From: Bacteroidales bacterium
GTDB lineage: Bacteria; Bacteroidota; Bacteroidia; Bacteroidales; JAAYJT01
Assembly (NCBI GenBank): GCA_012522795.1
Contig: JAAYJT010000042.1
Span: 1-64,000, forward strand
Direction: 5' to 3'
Length of the DNA: 64,000 nucleotides
Shown here: positions 1 to 7,758 of the stretch, piece by piece
How positions within the stretch are numbered: the stretch's first letter is position 1
Layout: each line of letters starts with the position of its first letter
Translations under genes and position numbers: made by a program
Notes under the pieces: model-generated
The model's database searches: none
What the model was told of the DNA's origin: nothing
The model's input: only the letters and a program-made list of their open reading frames with translations

Positions 1-23
1 CTTCCACACATGATTTCTAGGAT

Positions 24-65
24 AAAAAAAATCTCCCTTTGGGTATTTTTATCCAAAGAGAGATT
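24..65 (-). terminator. Possible terminator hairpin
   Basis: Arms at 30-42 and 53-65 are complementary over 13 positions with one mismatch. On the minus strand the hairpin is followed by a T run (A run at 24-30). It lies beyond the tRNA-Lys terminator, so it would be a second stop for minus-strand transcription or the end of a gene outside the window. Confidence 0.4.
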
Positions 66-139
66 GTTGAAAGCTGTTTTTAATCCCAAAAAGTAGAAAT
101 TATTCTATTTTCTGAAAGTGCCTAAGTTAATTGAATAAA

Positions 140-164
140 AAAAGCCGCTATTTCAGCGGCTTTT
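140..164 (-). terminator. Rho-independent terminator of tRNA-Lys
   Basis: A 10-bp stem (140-149 with 155-164) closes a 5-nt loop. The stem core is GCCGCT/AGCGGC, and on the minus strand it is followed by a T run. It begins right after the 3' end of the tRNA gene, so it ends that transcript. Confidence 0.85.
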
Positions 165-165
165 G

Positions 166-238
166 TGATCCTGTTGGGATTCGAACCCAAGACCCCATCC
201 TTAAAAGGGATGTGCTCTACCTGCTGAGCTACAGAATC
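166..238 (-). tRNA. tRNA-Lys (anticodon TTT)
   Basis: The minus strand folds as a complete 73-nt tRNA. The acceptor stem is GATTCTG with CAGGATC, which includes a G-T pair. The D arm has TAGCTCAG, the anticodon loop is CTTTTAA with anticodon TTT, and the T arm has GGGTTCGAATCCC. The discriminator base is A and CCA is not encoded, as is common in Bacteroidota. Confidence 0.95.
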
Positions 239-332
239 AGTTTTTAATTTTAAGGGCGCAAAAATATATATATTCCCTGAATTAACAAAATATAATTTAA
301 TAATAAATTATAACTTGTTGTATTTGAGTGAA

Positions 333-668
333 TTAAATATTGATATTTCCATGAATTGCCAGCCAAATGCATGCAGGATCGGTACTTGTATAGCTAACTT
401 TATGTTTTTTTCGGGACTGAATAAGCATATAATCGCCTTTTTTGAGAAAAACATCTTCTTCATTCTCAAAACTCAGTCTTGCTTCCCCCTGTAACAGAAC
501 AACCCATTCGTCAGTATCCTGGTCATACCATTGATCTTCGGGAGTGGTTTGCCCGGTAGAAATAATTCTTTCAACCCTTATGTTATTTCCATAGAAGAGT
601 GTTTCAAATACCTCATCTTCTGATCTTTGGATTACTTCAGATATTTCAAAAATATTATTTTTATACAT
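333..668 (-). CDS. Small cupin-domain protein
   Basis: A 111-residue single-domain cupin of unknown substrate. The central region (about residues 45-100) has the cupin pattern: an acidic/aromatic stretch (QWYDQDTDEW), a strand with LLQGEARLSF, the turn KKGDYMLI and a later histidine (RKKHKV). The usual first HxH pair is replaced by WYDQDTDE, so metal binding is uncertain. Such short cupins are often sugar-binding or stress-linked; nothing nearby fixes a role. It stands alone, with the tRNA-Lys gene downstream and a gene-poor stretch upstream. Confidence 0.75.
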   Translation of the reverse strand: MYKNNIFEISEVIQRSEDEVFETLFYGNNIRVERIISTGQTTPEDQWYDQDTDEWVVLLQGEARLSFENEEDVFLKKGDYMLIQSRKKHKVSYTSTDPACIWLAIHGNINI

Positions 669-1266
669 GTTTGAAAGAATTATAGTTGGAAAATATTTTA
701 TAATTGTTTTAGCGGATTTTAAATACTAAAAAACATGATGACGAACTATCCACCAGCCAGTTAGCCTCTTTAAATTAATGTGCCAAATCCAATATTTAAT
801 AATAAAATTGCAGTTATCATGATATTATTCATTCATCAATTCAGGAGGTTTAGCAATTCAAAAACCTATTCATAATCAAACTTTTATTTTTCTCTCATTT
901 GCTACATTTCGTCACCTTTCAATCTCATTTCTTTCTTTTTTCATAAACAAATCAGAATTATTTGGTTATTGAGAAGAAGATACTATGTGCTAATATTGTT
1001 AAAATTTTTAAAATCCGGATATTTAGCCAGGCGAAGATTTAATCTGTTAAATTTTCTCCCATATTCAGTGATCGGAGTATTGGTAAACATAATATTACTT
1101 GCTAATTACGGTCGAGTATAAGTATAGTGTGGGATTAGAGATCATTCATATTTAATTTACCCACATGTTTATTAATTTGTAATTCGTTCAATTTTAATAC
1201 CTTAGTCCGCATTATACGTATACAATGTTATATGCTGTGCTACTTCACATTGTTTTTTTAATGTTG
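669..1266. other. Intergenic stretch without a supported gene
   Basis: About 600 bases of AT-rich DNA. The longest thing seen is a plus-strand frame open from 876 to 1121 (81 codons) with a basic/hydrophobic second half but no ATG. No RNA gene or clear promoter was recognised. Confidence 0.4.
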
Positions 1267-1830
1267 TTAGTTGAATATTTCTTCAATTATATAAAAAACA
1301 CCCGTATTAGAATTCTTCTTTTTAAATCTGTCTTTGTTTCTTAATTTTTCCAATTTTAGCTTTTCATTATCGGTTAGGTTATATTGCTCTATTAGCGTTT
1401 GCAATTTGAGGGGATAGATAGTATCCTGCAAAGTTTTGCTGAAATAAACCGATAATTTTTTATCGGGAATAATCATGTTGTCAAAAATAAGTGTATTATC
1501 TCTGAGGTCTGAATATAAAACAATTCTATTGTTTATGGCTTCAACTTTTAAGGATTTACCACGATGGTCTTTGACTTTATAAAATATTTTCTTTTCATTT
1601 GTATAGCCCCAAATACTATCACAGGGAATTTTGTTTTTATTGCCATTGAAGTCGAGAAGGATAAAATTATTTGTAAATGTAGCCAGTTTAATACTTTTGT
1701 ATGTTTCCTTGTTACATGTATCCTTATAATGCTCGTAACTCCTATAAAATTCAATTTGTCCAATAGCAAAAAAAGGACTCAAAATTAGAAGTACAAAGAT
1801 GGGTGAGAATATGATTCTATAACGAAACAT
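1267..1830 (-). CDS. Secreted protein of unknown function
   Basis: The chosen ATG at 1830 begins a typical signal peptide (MFRYRIIFSPIFVLLILSP, ending near FFAIGQ). A longer frame back to 1932 would put 34 residues ahead of it and overlap the broken gene upstream. The mature part (about 165 residues) is strand-rich, starts near EFYRSYEHYKD and ends in a lysine-rich helix (LTDNEKLKLEKLRNKDRFKKK). No known domain is recognised. It follows the broken gene at 1908-2248 on the same strand, so the two may once have been a unit. A periplasmic or surface role is inferred from the signal peptide only. Confidence 0.6.
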   Translation of the reverse strand: MFRYRIIFSPIFVLLILSPFFAIGQIEFYRSYEHYKDTCNKETYKSIKLATFTNNFILLDFNGNKNKIPCDSIWGYTNEKKIFYKVKDHRGKSLKVEAINNRIVLYSDLRDNTLIFDNMIIPDKKLSVYFSKTLQDTIYPLKLQTLIEQYNLTDNEKLKLEKLRNKDRFKKKNSNTGVFYIIEEIFN

Positions 1831-1907
1831 GGAATTACTCTTTGATTTTTGCCTATTCCGTTGCATAACATTTTTCGGTATAATGGATAAAATTAATACT
1901 ATTTTTT

Positions 1908-2248
1908 TTAGACAATGTTGTCTAATGGACATTTTTCGTAAATAATAGCACCAGCAACTGCATCAGGAAGAACTCCAACTCCTACTACCAAACCACTAAC
2001 TAACATCCCCAATGACATCAGCAAATATATGCCACCACTTAACTTTTCTTTAATTTGGTCTTCGAAGTTTTAATTTGTTTGAGCCCATGATAATGTGCTT
2101 ATTGAGCGATCGAATTTTTCACTTGATTGTTTTAAAGACAATAACCTTCTTTTTTCACCAATTTCAAGCAAATAATATATTTTTTCGGTGTATGATTAAT
2201 AGTCCATACTTTGTTTTTTAGCATTGCATACAACTGTTTCCCAGTCAT
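1908..2248 (-). pseudogene. Broken small gene of unknown function
   Basis: From the ATG at 2248 the frame reads MTGKQLYAMLKNKVWTINH, then TPKK at a run of six A (2180-2185). Adding one base there joins it to a second frame reading IYYLLEIGEKRRLLSLKQSS and then FDRSISTLSWAQTN. That frame meets a TAA at 2070-2072 and continues in frame through NFEDQIKEKLSGGIYLL to a Gly/Val-rich hydrophobic end (LVVGVGVLPDAVAGA) and a stop at 1908. One indel and one nonsense codon would restore a protein of about 113 residues with a C-terminal membrane-like segment. The family is not recognised. Confidence 0.5.
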
Positions 2249-2310
2249 AATATTTCAACCAAACTACCTGATATTAAACAAATAAACAATATTAATTCAT
2301 CGGATCGCAA

Positions 2311-2919
2311 TCACACTTCTCCTTTTCCTTCCCTTATCATTAATGGCTCGATGCCTGTACAGTCAATAATTGTAGAAGGAACATTGTCGCCGGGTCCGCC
2401 ATCAATAACTATATCAACAATATCCTTGTATTTTTCATAAATGAGTTCCGGATCGGTAGTGTATTCAACGATTTCGTCATCGTCTCGGATTGAAGTAGAC
2501 ATTATTGGGTGTCCTAATTCTTTTACAATTTCCAGTGGTATATTGTTTTCCGGAATTCTGATACCAAGGGTTTTCTTTCTGCTTTGGAATATTTTAGGCA
2601 CATTACTGTTGGCGTTCAGAATAAAAGTATAAGGCCCCGGCAAACTATTGCGCATCAAACGGAAAACTTCATTTGAAATGGGTTTGGTATATTCTGAAAG
2701 CTGACTCAAATCGGTAAAAATAAATGTAAAATTGGCTTTATCTTTTCTTACGCCTTTTATTTGCGCAATTCGTTCAAAGGCTTTGGATTTGAGAATATCA
2801 CATGCAAGCCCGTAAATTGTATCAGTAGGATAAATGATTACGCCACCATCGTTAAGACATTCGACAACCATTTTAATGTGGCGGGCGCTTGGGGTTTCTG
2901 GATGAATTTTTAGTAGCAT
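2311..2919 (-). CDS. Sua5/YciO/YrdC-family protein (threonylcarbamoyl-AMP synthase type)
   Basis: A 202-residue single-domain YrdC-fold protein. It shows the family motifs: IIYPTDTIYGLACDI near residue 30, the nucleotide-binding region KGVRKDKANFTFIF, the core SLPGPYTFIL, GIRIPENN, STSIRDDDE and the C-terminal STIIDCTG with IREGKG. TsaC-type members make threonylcarbamoyl-AMP from threonine, bicarbonate and ATP for t6A37 in ANN-decoding tRNAs. The length and the YPTDTIYGL motif also fit the YciO subgroup, whose role is less certain. The mtaB gene in this window acts on the t6A product. Confidence 0.85.
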   Translation of the reverse strand: MLLKIHPETPSARHIKMVVECLNDGGVIIYPTDTIYGLACDILKSKAFERIAQIKGVRKDKANFTFIFTDLSQLSEYTKPISNEVFRLMRNSLPGPYTFILNANSNVPKIFQSRKKTLGIRIPENNIPLEIVKELGHPIMSTSIRDDDEIVEYTTDPELIYEKYKDIVDIVIDGGPGDNVPSTIIDCTGIEPLMIREGKGEV

Positions 2920-2956
2920 AGCTTTGTTGATTAATTGTACTGAGAACTCAAAAAAA

Positions 2957-3053
2957 GGGTAAGCCTAAAATATCGCACCGCTACAACCGCCTACCCTTGC
3001 TTCCTTCCGGATCTGGGGGAGTTCAGCAGGAGCTGGTCGTATCAGACTTACCC
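2957..3053 (-). ncRNA. ffs: Signal recognition particle RNA (4.5S type)
   Basis: The minus strand holds the conserved SRP Alu-less core. The apical loop region has the GGAAGGAAGCA-type motif, preceded by CTGCTGAACTCCCCCAG and followed by GGTAGGCGG. The outer ends GGGTAAG and CTTACCC pair with each other, giving the long hairpin. A run of A at 2950-2956 becomes the U tail of the transcript. Length is about 97 nt. The RNA partners Ffh in co-translational targeting. It lies between the YciO-type gene and the divergent DUF4199 gene. Confidence 0.93.
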
Positions 3054-3116
3054 GCTGCAAAGATAGAAATTTTTGGATTATCTTGTGTTTTTAACGTGAT
3101 ATTTAACTTTACTTTA

Positions 3117-3124
3117 TAAATTTG
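3117..3124 (+). promoter_or_regulatory. Bacteroidota -7 promoter box (TAAATTTG)
   Basis: The sequence matches the TAnnTTTG consensus and lies 20 bases before the DUF4199 start. A -33 element is not clear. Confidence 0.5.
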
Positions 3125-3143
3125 CCAATTATCAAAAATTACT

Positions 3144-3677
3144 ATGATGGAAGAGAAATCAATGACTCTTAACAAAAACTCAATGATGACCGCAATGCCG
3201 GTTGGCGGCGCAATAGTATTGGTATCAATTGTTTTATACGTTTTCGATTTTGATACACGTGGTTTCTGGGGTTATCTTATTTATTCAATTCTGCTTGTCG
3301 GTATTATCTGGGGAACAAAAAAATTCCGAGACCAGTATAATAACGGATTATTAACCTATGGGCAGGGCATTAAGTCAGGATTATTGATAGGATTATTTAC
3401 AGGTATCATCAATGCTGTATACACCTTTGTGTTTTATAAGTTTTTTGCTCCTGAACAGATCATTGTTTTACTTCAAAAAACTGAAGAGCAGCTTCTGGAG
3501 AAATCTCCTGATATGACTGATCAACAGCTTGATATGGCACTTTCAATGACTGAAAAATTCATGACACCCGGATTTATGTCTTTCGGTTCGTTGATAAACA
3601 CCCTGATAGCCGCCCTGCTTTTATCACTGATAGTTGCAATTTTTCTGAAACGCGATGTGCCAAGGTCCATTGAATAG
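3144..3677 (+). CDS. DUF4199 membrane protein
   Basis: A 177-residue integral membrane protein with four predicted segments: about 18-35, 40-57, 78-100 and 150-170. A soluble, acidic helical loop lies between the third and fourth (EEQLLEKSPDMTDQQLDMAL). This topology, with the YGQGIKSGLLIGLFTGII segment, is typical of the Bacteroidota family DUF4199, whose function is unknown. The gene is followed after 14 bases by a glycosyltransferase on the same strand, an arrangement that suggests co-transcription and a possible link to envelope glycan work. Confidence 0.85.
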   Translation: MMEEKSMTLNKNSMMTAMPVGGAIVLVSIVLYVFDFDTRGFWGYLIYSILLVGIIWGTKKFRDQYNNGLLTYGQGIKSGLLIGLFTGIINAVYTFVFYKFFAPEQIIVLLQKTEEQLLEKSPDMTDQQLDMALSMTEKFMTPGFMSFGSLINTLIAALLLSLIVAIFLKRDVPRSIE

Positions 3678-3691
3678 TTAATTATTATTTC

Positions 3692-4636
3692 ATGAACATT
3701 ACAGTTGTAGTCCCATTATTTAACGAAGAAGAATCGCTTCCAGAGCTTGTTTCCTGGATCGAAAGCGTAATGAATGTCAATGATTTCAGTTATGAAGTTA
3801 TACTTGTTGATGATGGTAGCAGGGATGGTTCATGGAAGGTGATTGAACAGTTGAGTGCAAGGAATTCTAATGTTAAAGGAGTTAAGTTCAGGCGGAATTA
3901 TGGTAAATCAGCCGCTTTAAACGAAGGGTTTGCGCTGGCATCTGGTGAGGTGGTTATCACTATGGATGCCGACCTGCAGGATAGTCCTGAAGAAATACCT
4001 GAATTGTACAGAATGATAATTGACGAGGGTTATGATCTTGTTTCGGGATGGAAGAAAAAGCGCTATGATTCAAAACTTACTAAAAACCTCCCTTCAAAAA
4101 TCTATAATGCAGCTACCCGACGAATGTCGGGATTGAAATTGCATGATTTTAACTGTGGTTTGAAAGCGTATAAAAATGAAGTTGTGAAAAACATTGAGAT
4201 CTATGGCGAGATGCACCGCTATATCCCCATGATCGCAAAATGGGCAGGATTTCGGAAAATTGGTGAAAAAGTTGTTACACATCAGGCAAGGAAATTTGGT
4301 ACTACAAAATTCGGTGCGGAGCGTTTTATTCATGGCTTCCTCGACTTGCTTTCAATAGCCTTTGTAACCCGTTTTGGACGTAAGCCTATGCATCTTTTTG
4401 GTTTGCTTGGAACCCTTATTTTTGCCATAGGCTTTGTTATTGCTGGCTATCTGGCTTATGGACGGATCTTTTTGGATGTTTACCGAATGACTGAGCGCCC
4501 GCTGTTTTATTTTGGTTTACTGGCAATGATCCTGGGAACTCAACTGTTTCTTACCGGTTTTCTGGCTGAACTCATTGCCCGTAATAATAACGACAGGAAT
4601 AAATATCAGATTGAGAAAAGGATAGGTTTGGAATAA
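3692..4636 (+). CDS. Family 2 glycosyltransferase, dolichol-phosphate-mannose-synthase-like
   Basis: A 314-residue protein with a GT-A catalytic domain (1-230) and two C-terminal membrane segments (about 235-260 and 270-298). The nucleotide-binding start is VVVPLFNEEESLPEL, then ILVDDGSRDGS, the acidic motif MDADLQDSPEEIP and the acceptor-side HRYIPMIAKWAG. These features match GtrB/DPM1-like enzymes that move a hexose from a nucleotide sugar to undecaprenyl phosphate on the inner face of the membrane. Sugar and acceptor cannot be read from sequence. It follows the DUF4199 gene closely and precedes a GT4 enzyme, suggesting a small glycan cluster. Confidence 0.88.
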   Translation: MNITVVVPLFNEEESLPELVSWIESVMNVNDFSYEVILVDDGSRDGSWKVIEQLSARNSNVKGVKFRRNYGKSAALNEGFALASGEVVITMDADLQDSPEEIPELYRMIIDEGYDLVSGWKKKRYDSKLTKNLPSKIYNAATRRMSGLKLHDFNCGLKAYKNEVVKNIEIYGEMHRYIPMIAKWAGFRKIGEKVVTHQARKFGTTKFGAERFIHGFLDLLSIAFVTRFGRKPMHLFGLLGTLIFAIGFVIAGYLAYGRIFLDVYRMTERPLFYFGLLAMILGTQLFLTGFLAELIARNNNDRNKYQIEKRIGLE

Positions 4637-4768
4637 AATGTTTTTAAGAAACCGGAATCTGAAAATAAGGAAGGTGTGAAGTGTTTTATAAACAGCAAAA
4701 CAGACAAAAACTGATTACGTTAATATGATTTATAAACACAGTGGGATTTTTAATTAATTCTGCCGGAG

Positions 4769-5920
4769 ATGCAAGGAAAAAAAGTTGTAATTATTGGTTC
4801 GGCATATCCATTGCGGGGCGGACTTTCAAATTTTAATGAAAGACTGGCAAGGGAATTTATCAGTGTCGGTTATGAAACAACAATTTATACTTTCAGCCTG
4901 CAATATCCGTCAATTCTTTTTCCGGGTAAAACTCAACTTTCTTCAGAACCAAAACCTCAGGACCTTGATATCAGGGTGGTAATAAACTCGGTAAATCCTA
5001 CAAACTGGGTGAAATGGGGAAGGAAGATCAGGAAGCTGAAACCTGATCTGGTTATCATGAAATTCTGGATACCTTTCATGGCACCCTGCCTGGGAACCCT
5101 TGCGCGCATTATATGTAGGAATCGTAAAACCAGGGTGATTACAATTATTGATAATCTTGTTCCACACGAAAAACGACCTTTTGATAATACCTTAACCACT
5201 TATTTTGCTCGTAGTGTTGATGGCTTTCTGGCAATGTCGAGGGCTGTGTTTGAACAGGTTGAGTTATTTGTGCGTAAAAAGCCAAAAATATTTTCACCTC
5301 ATCCGGTTTATGATGTTTTTGGCAAAAAAACCGATAAGGTAAGAGCAAGAAAAAAGCTTAGTATTGATGAAAACGGAAAATACATTTTGTTTTTTGGGTT
5401 CATAAGGGATTACAAAGGACTTGACCTGCTGCTTGAAGCTATGGCAAATCCGGAAATAAAAGCTCAGAATATAAAGTTGCTGGTTGCAGGTGAATATTAT
5501 ACTGATCCCAAGCCTTATAACCATATGATCGAACAAAATGATCTCAATGATTATGTGGTTTTGCATACCGATTTTATTCCTGATTCAGCAGTGGGGCTTT
5601 ATTTCAGCGCTGCCGATCTGGTGGTGCAGCCGTACAAAACTGCCACTCAGAGCGGAGTTACCCAGATAGCATATCATTTTGAGGTTCCTATGATAATCAC
5701 AAATGTAGGAGGATTAGCTGAATTTGTTCCTCACGAAAAAGTGGGTTATATCGTAGATCCCGACCCGGCTTCGATCGCTGACGGTATTCTGAGATTTTTT
5801 AATACTGCTGACAGATCTCATTTTCTGAACCATTTAAAAGAAGAAAAGAAAAAATATAGCTGGGACTTTTTTCTTGGAAAGATATTTGAATTAAAAGACA
5901 TTATTGAAACAAAGCAATAA
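4769..5920 (+). CDS. Family 4 glycosyltransferase
   Basis: A 383-residue GT-B protein. The N-terminal domain opens with a glycine-rich turn (IIGSAYPLRGGLSNFN) that shapes the acceptor site. The C-terminal domain has ILFFGFIRDYKGLDLLLEA and the nucleotide-sugar region with TATQSGVTQIAYHFEVP and VGGLAEFV. The E-x7-E motif of retaining GT4 enzymes is partly changed here (QPYKTATQSGVTQ). It lies seven bases before the GHMP kinase, so the two are almost certainly co-transcribed. A cytoplasmic role in surface polysaccharide or lipid glycan synthesis is inferred. Confidence 0.85.
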   Translation: MQGKKVVIIGSAYPLRGGLSNFNERLAREFISVGYETTIYTFSLQYPSILFPGKTQLSSEPKPQDLDIRVVINSVNPTNWVKWGRKIRKLKPDLVIMKFWIPFMAPCLGTLARIICRNRKTRVITIIDNLVPHEKRPFDNTLTTYFARSVDGFLAMSRAVFEQVELFVRKKPKIFSPHPVYDVFGKKTDKVRARKKLSIDENGKYILFFGFIRDYKGLDLLLEAMANPEIKAQNIKLLVAGEYYTDPKPYNHMIEQNDLNDYVVLHTDFIPDSAVGLYFSAADLVVQPYKTATQSGVTQIAYHFEVPMIITNVGGLAEFVPHEKVGYIVDPDPASIADGILRFFNTADRSHFLNHLKEEKKKYSWDFFLGKIFELKDIIETKQ

Positions 5921-5927
5921 AATTAAG

Positions 5928-6950
5928 ATGATAATAAGAAGCAAAGCACCTTTAAGGCTTGGATTGGCGGGCGGAGGCTCTGATGTGGCGCCTTATTCTG
6001 ATTTATATGGAGGAGCGATCCTCAATGCTACAATAAATATGTATGCTTATGCTACCATAATACCCAGGAACGATGGTAAAATTGTGCTGAACAGCTACGA
6101 CAGTAAGCAAAGCATTGAACTTAACGCTAAGAAAACTCTTACAATAAATGGAAGACTCGATCTTCACAAAGGGGTTTATAACCGTGTTGTCAAAGATTAT
6201 GTACACAAGCCTTTGTCATTTGAACTTACTACCTTTGTGGATGCACCTCCCGGTTCAGGATTAGGAACATCATCTACAATGGTGGTGAGTATTTTGGGGG
6301 CTTTTACCGAGTGGCTAAAGCTCCCGCTCGGAGAATATGATATTGCACGCCTGGCATATGAAATTGAACGTATTGACCTTGGTATGGCAGGAGGAAAGCA
6401 GGATCAGTATGCTGCTACGTTTGGCGGTGTGAATTTCATGGAGTTTTTTAAGGATAACAAGGTCATTGTTAATCCTTTGCGCATAAGAAGTACGTATCTT
6501 AACGAACTGTCATACAGTCTGATACTATTTTATACTGAAACCAGCCGGCTATCGTCAAAGATCATAGAACAGCAGGTTAAAAATGTGCTGCATAATAAGG
6601 TTGAATCCATTGAGGCAATGCATCAGCTTAAAAATCAGGCTATTATGATGAAGGAGGCTTTACTCAAGGGCGATCTTGACGAAATGGGACATATCCTTGA
6701 TTTTGGGTGGCATTACAAAAAGCAAATGGCTGATGACATTACCAATGAGCAATTGGATCTTATTTATGAAACTGCCCGTGAAGCCGGTGCAAGCGGAGGA
6801 AAGATATCAGGTGCCGGAGGAGGTGGTTTTATGATATTTTATTGCCCTGAAAATACCCGCGTTAAAGTAATTCAGGAACTTGAAAAGATGGGCGGAAGGG
6901 TCAGGCGCTATGAATTTACTACTATGGGGCTGACAAGCTGGACAGTATAA
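5928..6950 (+). CDS. GHMP kinase, D-glycero-alpha-D-manno-heptose-7-phosphate kinase type
   Basis: The ATG at 5928 is chosen over an upstream TTG at 5904 because it leaves the standard start MIIRSKAPLRLGLAGGGSD and avoids overlap with the GT4 stop at 5920. The 340-residue protein has the three GHMP motifs: the N-terminal PLRLGLAGGGSD, the phosphate loop PPGSGLGTSSTM near residue 110 and the C-terminal GGKISGAGGGGF. The pattern fits HddA-like kinases of the GDP-heptose route; related enzymes phosphorylate other sugars, so the substrate is not certain. The preceding glycosyltransferases support a sugar-activation role. Confidence 0.83.
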   Translation: MIIRSKAPLRLGLAGGGSDVAPYSDLYGGAILNATINMYAYATIIPRNDGKIVLNSYDSKQSIELNAKKTLTINGRLDLHKGVYNRVVKDYVHKPLSFELTTFVDAPPGSGLGTSSTMVVSILGAFTEWLKLPLGEYDIARLAYEIERIDLGMAGGKQDQYAATFGGVNFMEFFKDNKVIVNPLRIRSTYLNELSYSLILFYTETSRLSSKIIEQQVKNVLHNKVESIEAMHQLKNQAIMMKEALLKGDLDEMGHILDFGWHYKKQMADDITNEQLDLIYETAREAGASGGKISGAGGGGFMIFYCPENTRVKVIQELEKMGGRVRRYEFTTMGLTSWTV

Positions 6951-7091
6951 TATGTGGTTGTTTAGTGGTATCTCAGTCGTATTTCAAGTTCACAAAAATG
7001 CGTAATAATAAAATAGTGTTAGTTTTTTATATTTTTATTTCGGATCAGAAACCTGAAAAAAACATCTAATTTGACAAAAACACGAAAGACA

Positions 7092-7625
7092 ATGAAATCA
7101 TATAAAAATTTCTTGCACTTAGCCCGGAATCGCTACTCTGTCCGGGCATTTGATACACGGTCTGTAGAAATGGAAAAAATCAATCATGTTCTTGAGGTAG
7201 GCAGAATTGCTCCTTCGGCAGCTAATTTGCAGCCCTGGAATTTTATTGTTGTAAAGGATGAGCCATATCGTTCGTATGTTTTTGAGGCTTATAACAGGGT
7301 ATGGTTCAGGGATGCACCTGTTTATCTTGTACTTTGCGCTGATCATAATATCTCATGGAAGCGTTCAGATGGTAAAGACCATGCTGATATTGACCTTGCT
7401 ATTGCTGCTGACCACATGACCCTGGCTGCTGCTGAACTGGGGCTTGGAACATGCTGGGTTTGTAATTTCAATCCTGACAGACTTAAAGAACTTTTAAATA
7501 TCCCTTCTAACTTTGAACCTATAGTAATTCTTCCTTTGGGATATCCGTTGGATACAGGCGAACCCGACCGTCATGAAACTAAACGAAAGCAATTAAAAGA
7601 TATAGTTAAGTGGAATTGTTTCTGA
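7092..7625 (+). CDS. Nitroreductase-family flavoprotein
   Basis: A 177-residue FMN-dependent oxidoreductase. The ATG at 7092 is preferred to a TTG at 7071. The protein shows ARNRYSVRAFD (FMN phosphate binding), IAPSAANLQPWNFIVV, the dimer-interface region AADHMTLAAAELGLGTCWV and the late VILPLGYP. Members reduce nitroaromatics, quinones or flavins with NAD(P)H; the true substrate cannot be read from sequence. The gene stands alone between the glycan cluster and the M23 peptidase gene, without a clear operon partner. Confidence 0.88.
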   Translation: MKSYKNFLHLARNRYSVRAFDTRSVEMEKINHVLEVGRIAPSAANLQPWNFIVVKDEPYRSYVFEAYNRVWFRDAPVYLVLCADHNISWKRSDGKDHADIDLAIAADHMTLAAAELGLGTCWVCNFNPDRLKELLNIPSNFEPIVILPLGYPLDTGEPDRHETKRKQLKDIVKWNCF

Positions 7626-7758
7626 ACCGGGATTTAAGCTGCATAAGTAACATGATTTTAGGTTGTTACATTCAGATGGCACTTAAAAATCAACCAAAAG
7701 GAGTAAAATGCCCTGAAATAATGTTTCTCTATATTCGTTTAGGCTAAAAACTCAGTAT

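Noticed and set aside
876-1121. Plus-strand open frame of 81 codons with a basic, hydrophobic second half
   Set aside because: There is no ATG, the AT-rich composition makes such frames likely by chance, and no family was recognised.
5904-5927. TTG start for the GHMP kinase
   Set aside because: It would overlap the preceding gene and add residues ahead of the conserved N-terminal motif; the ATG at 5928 fits better.
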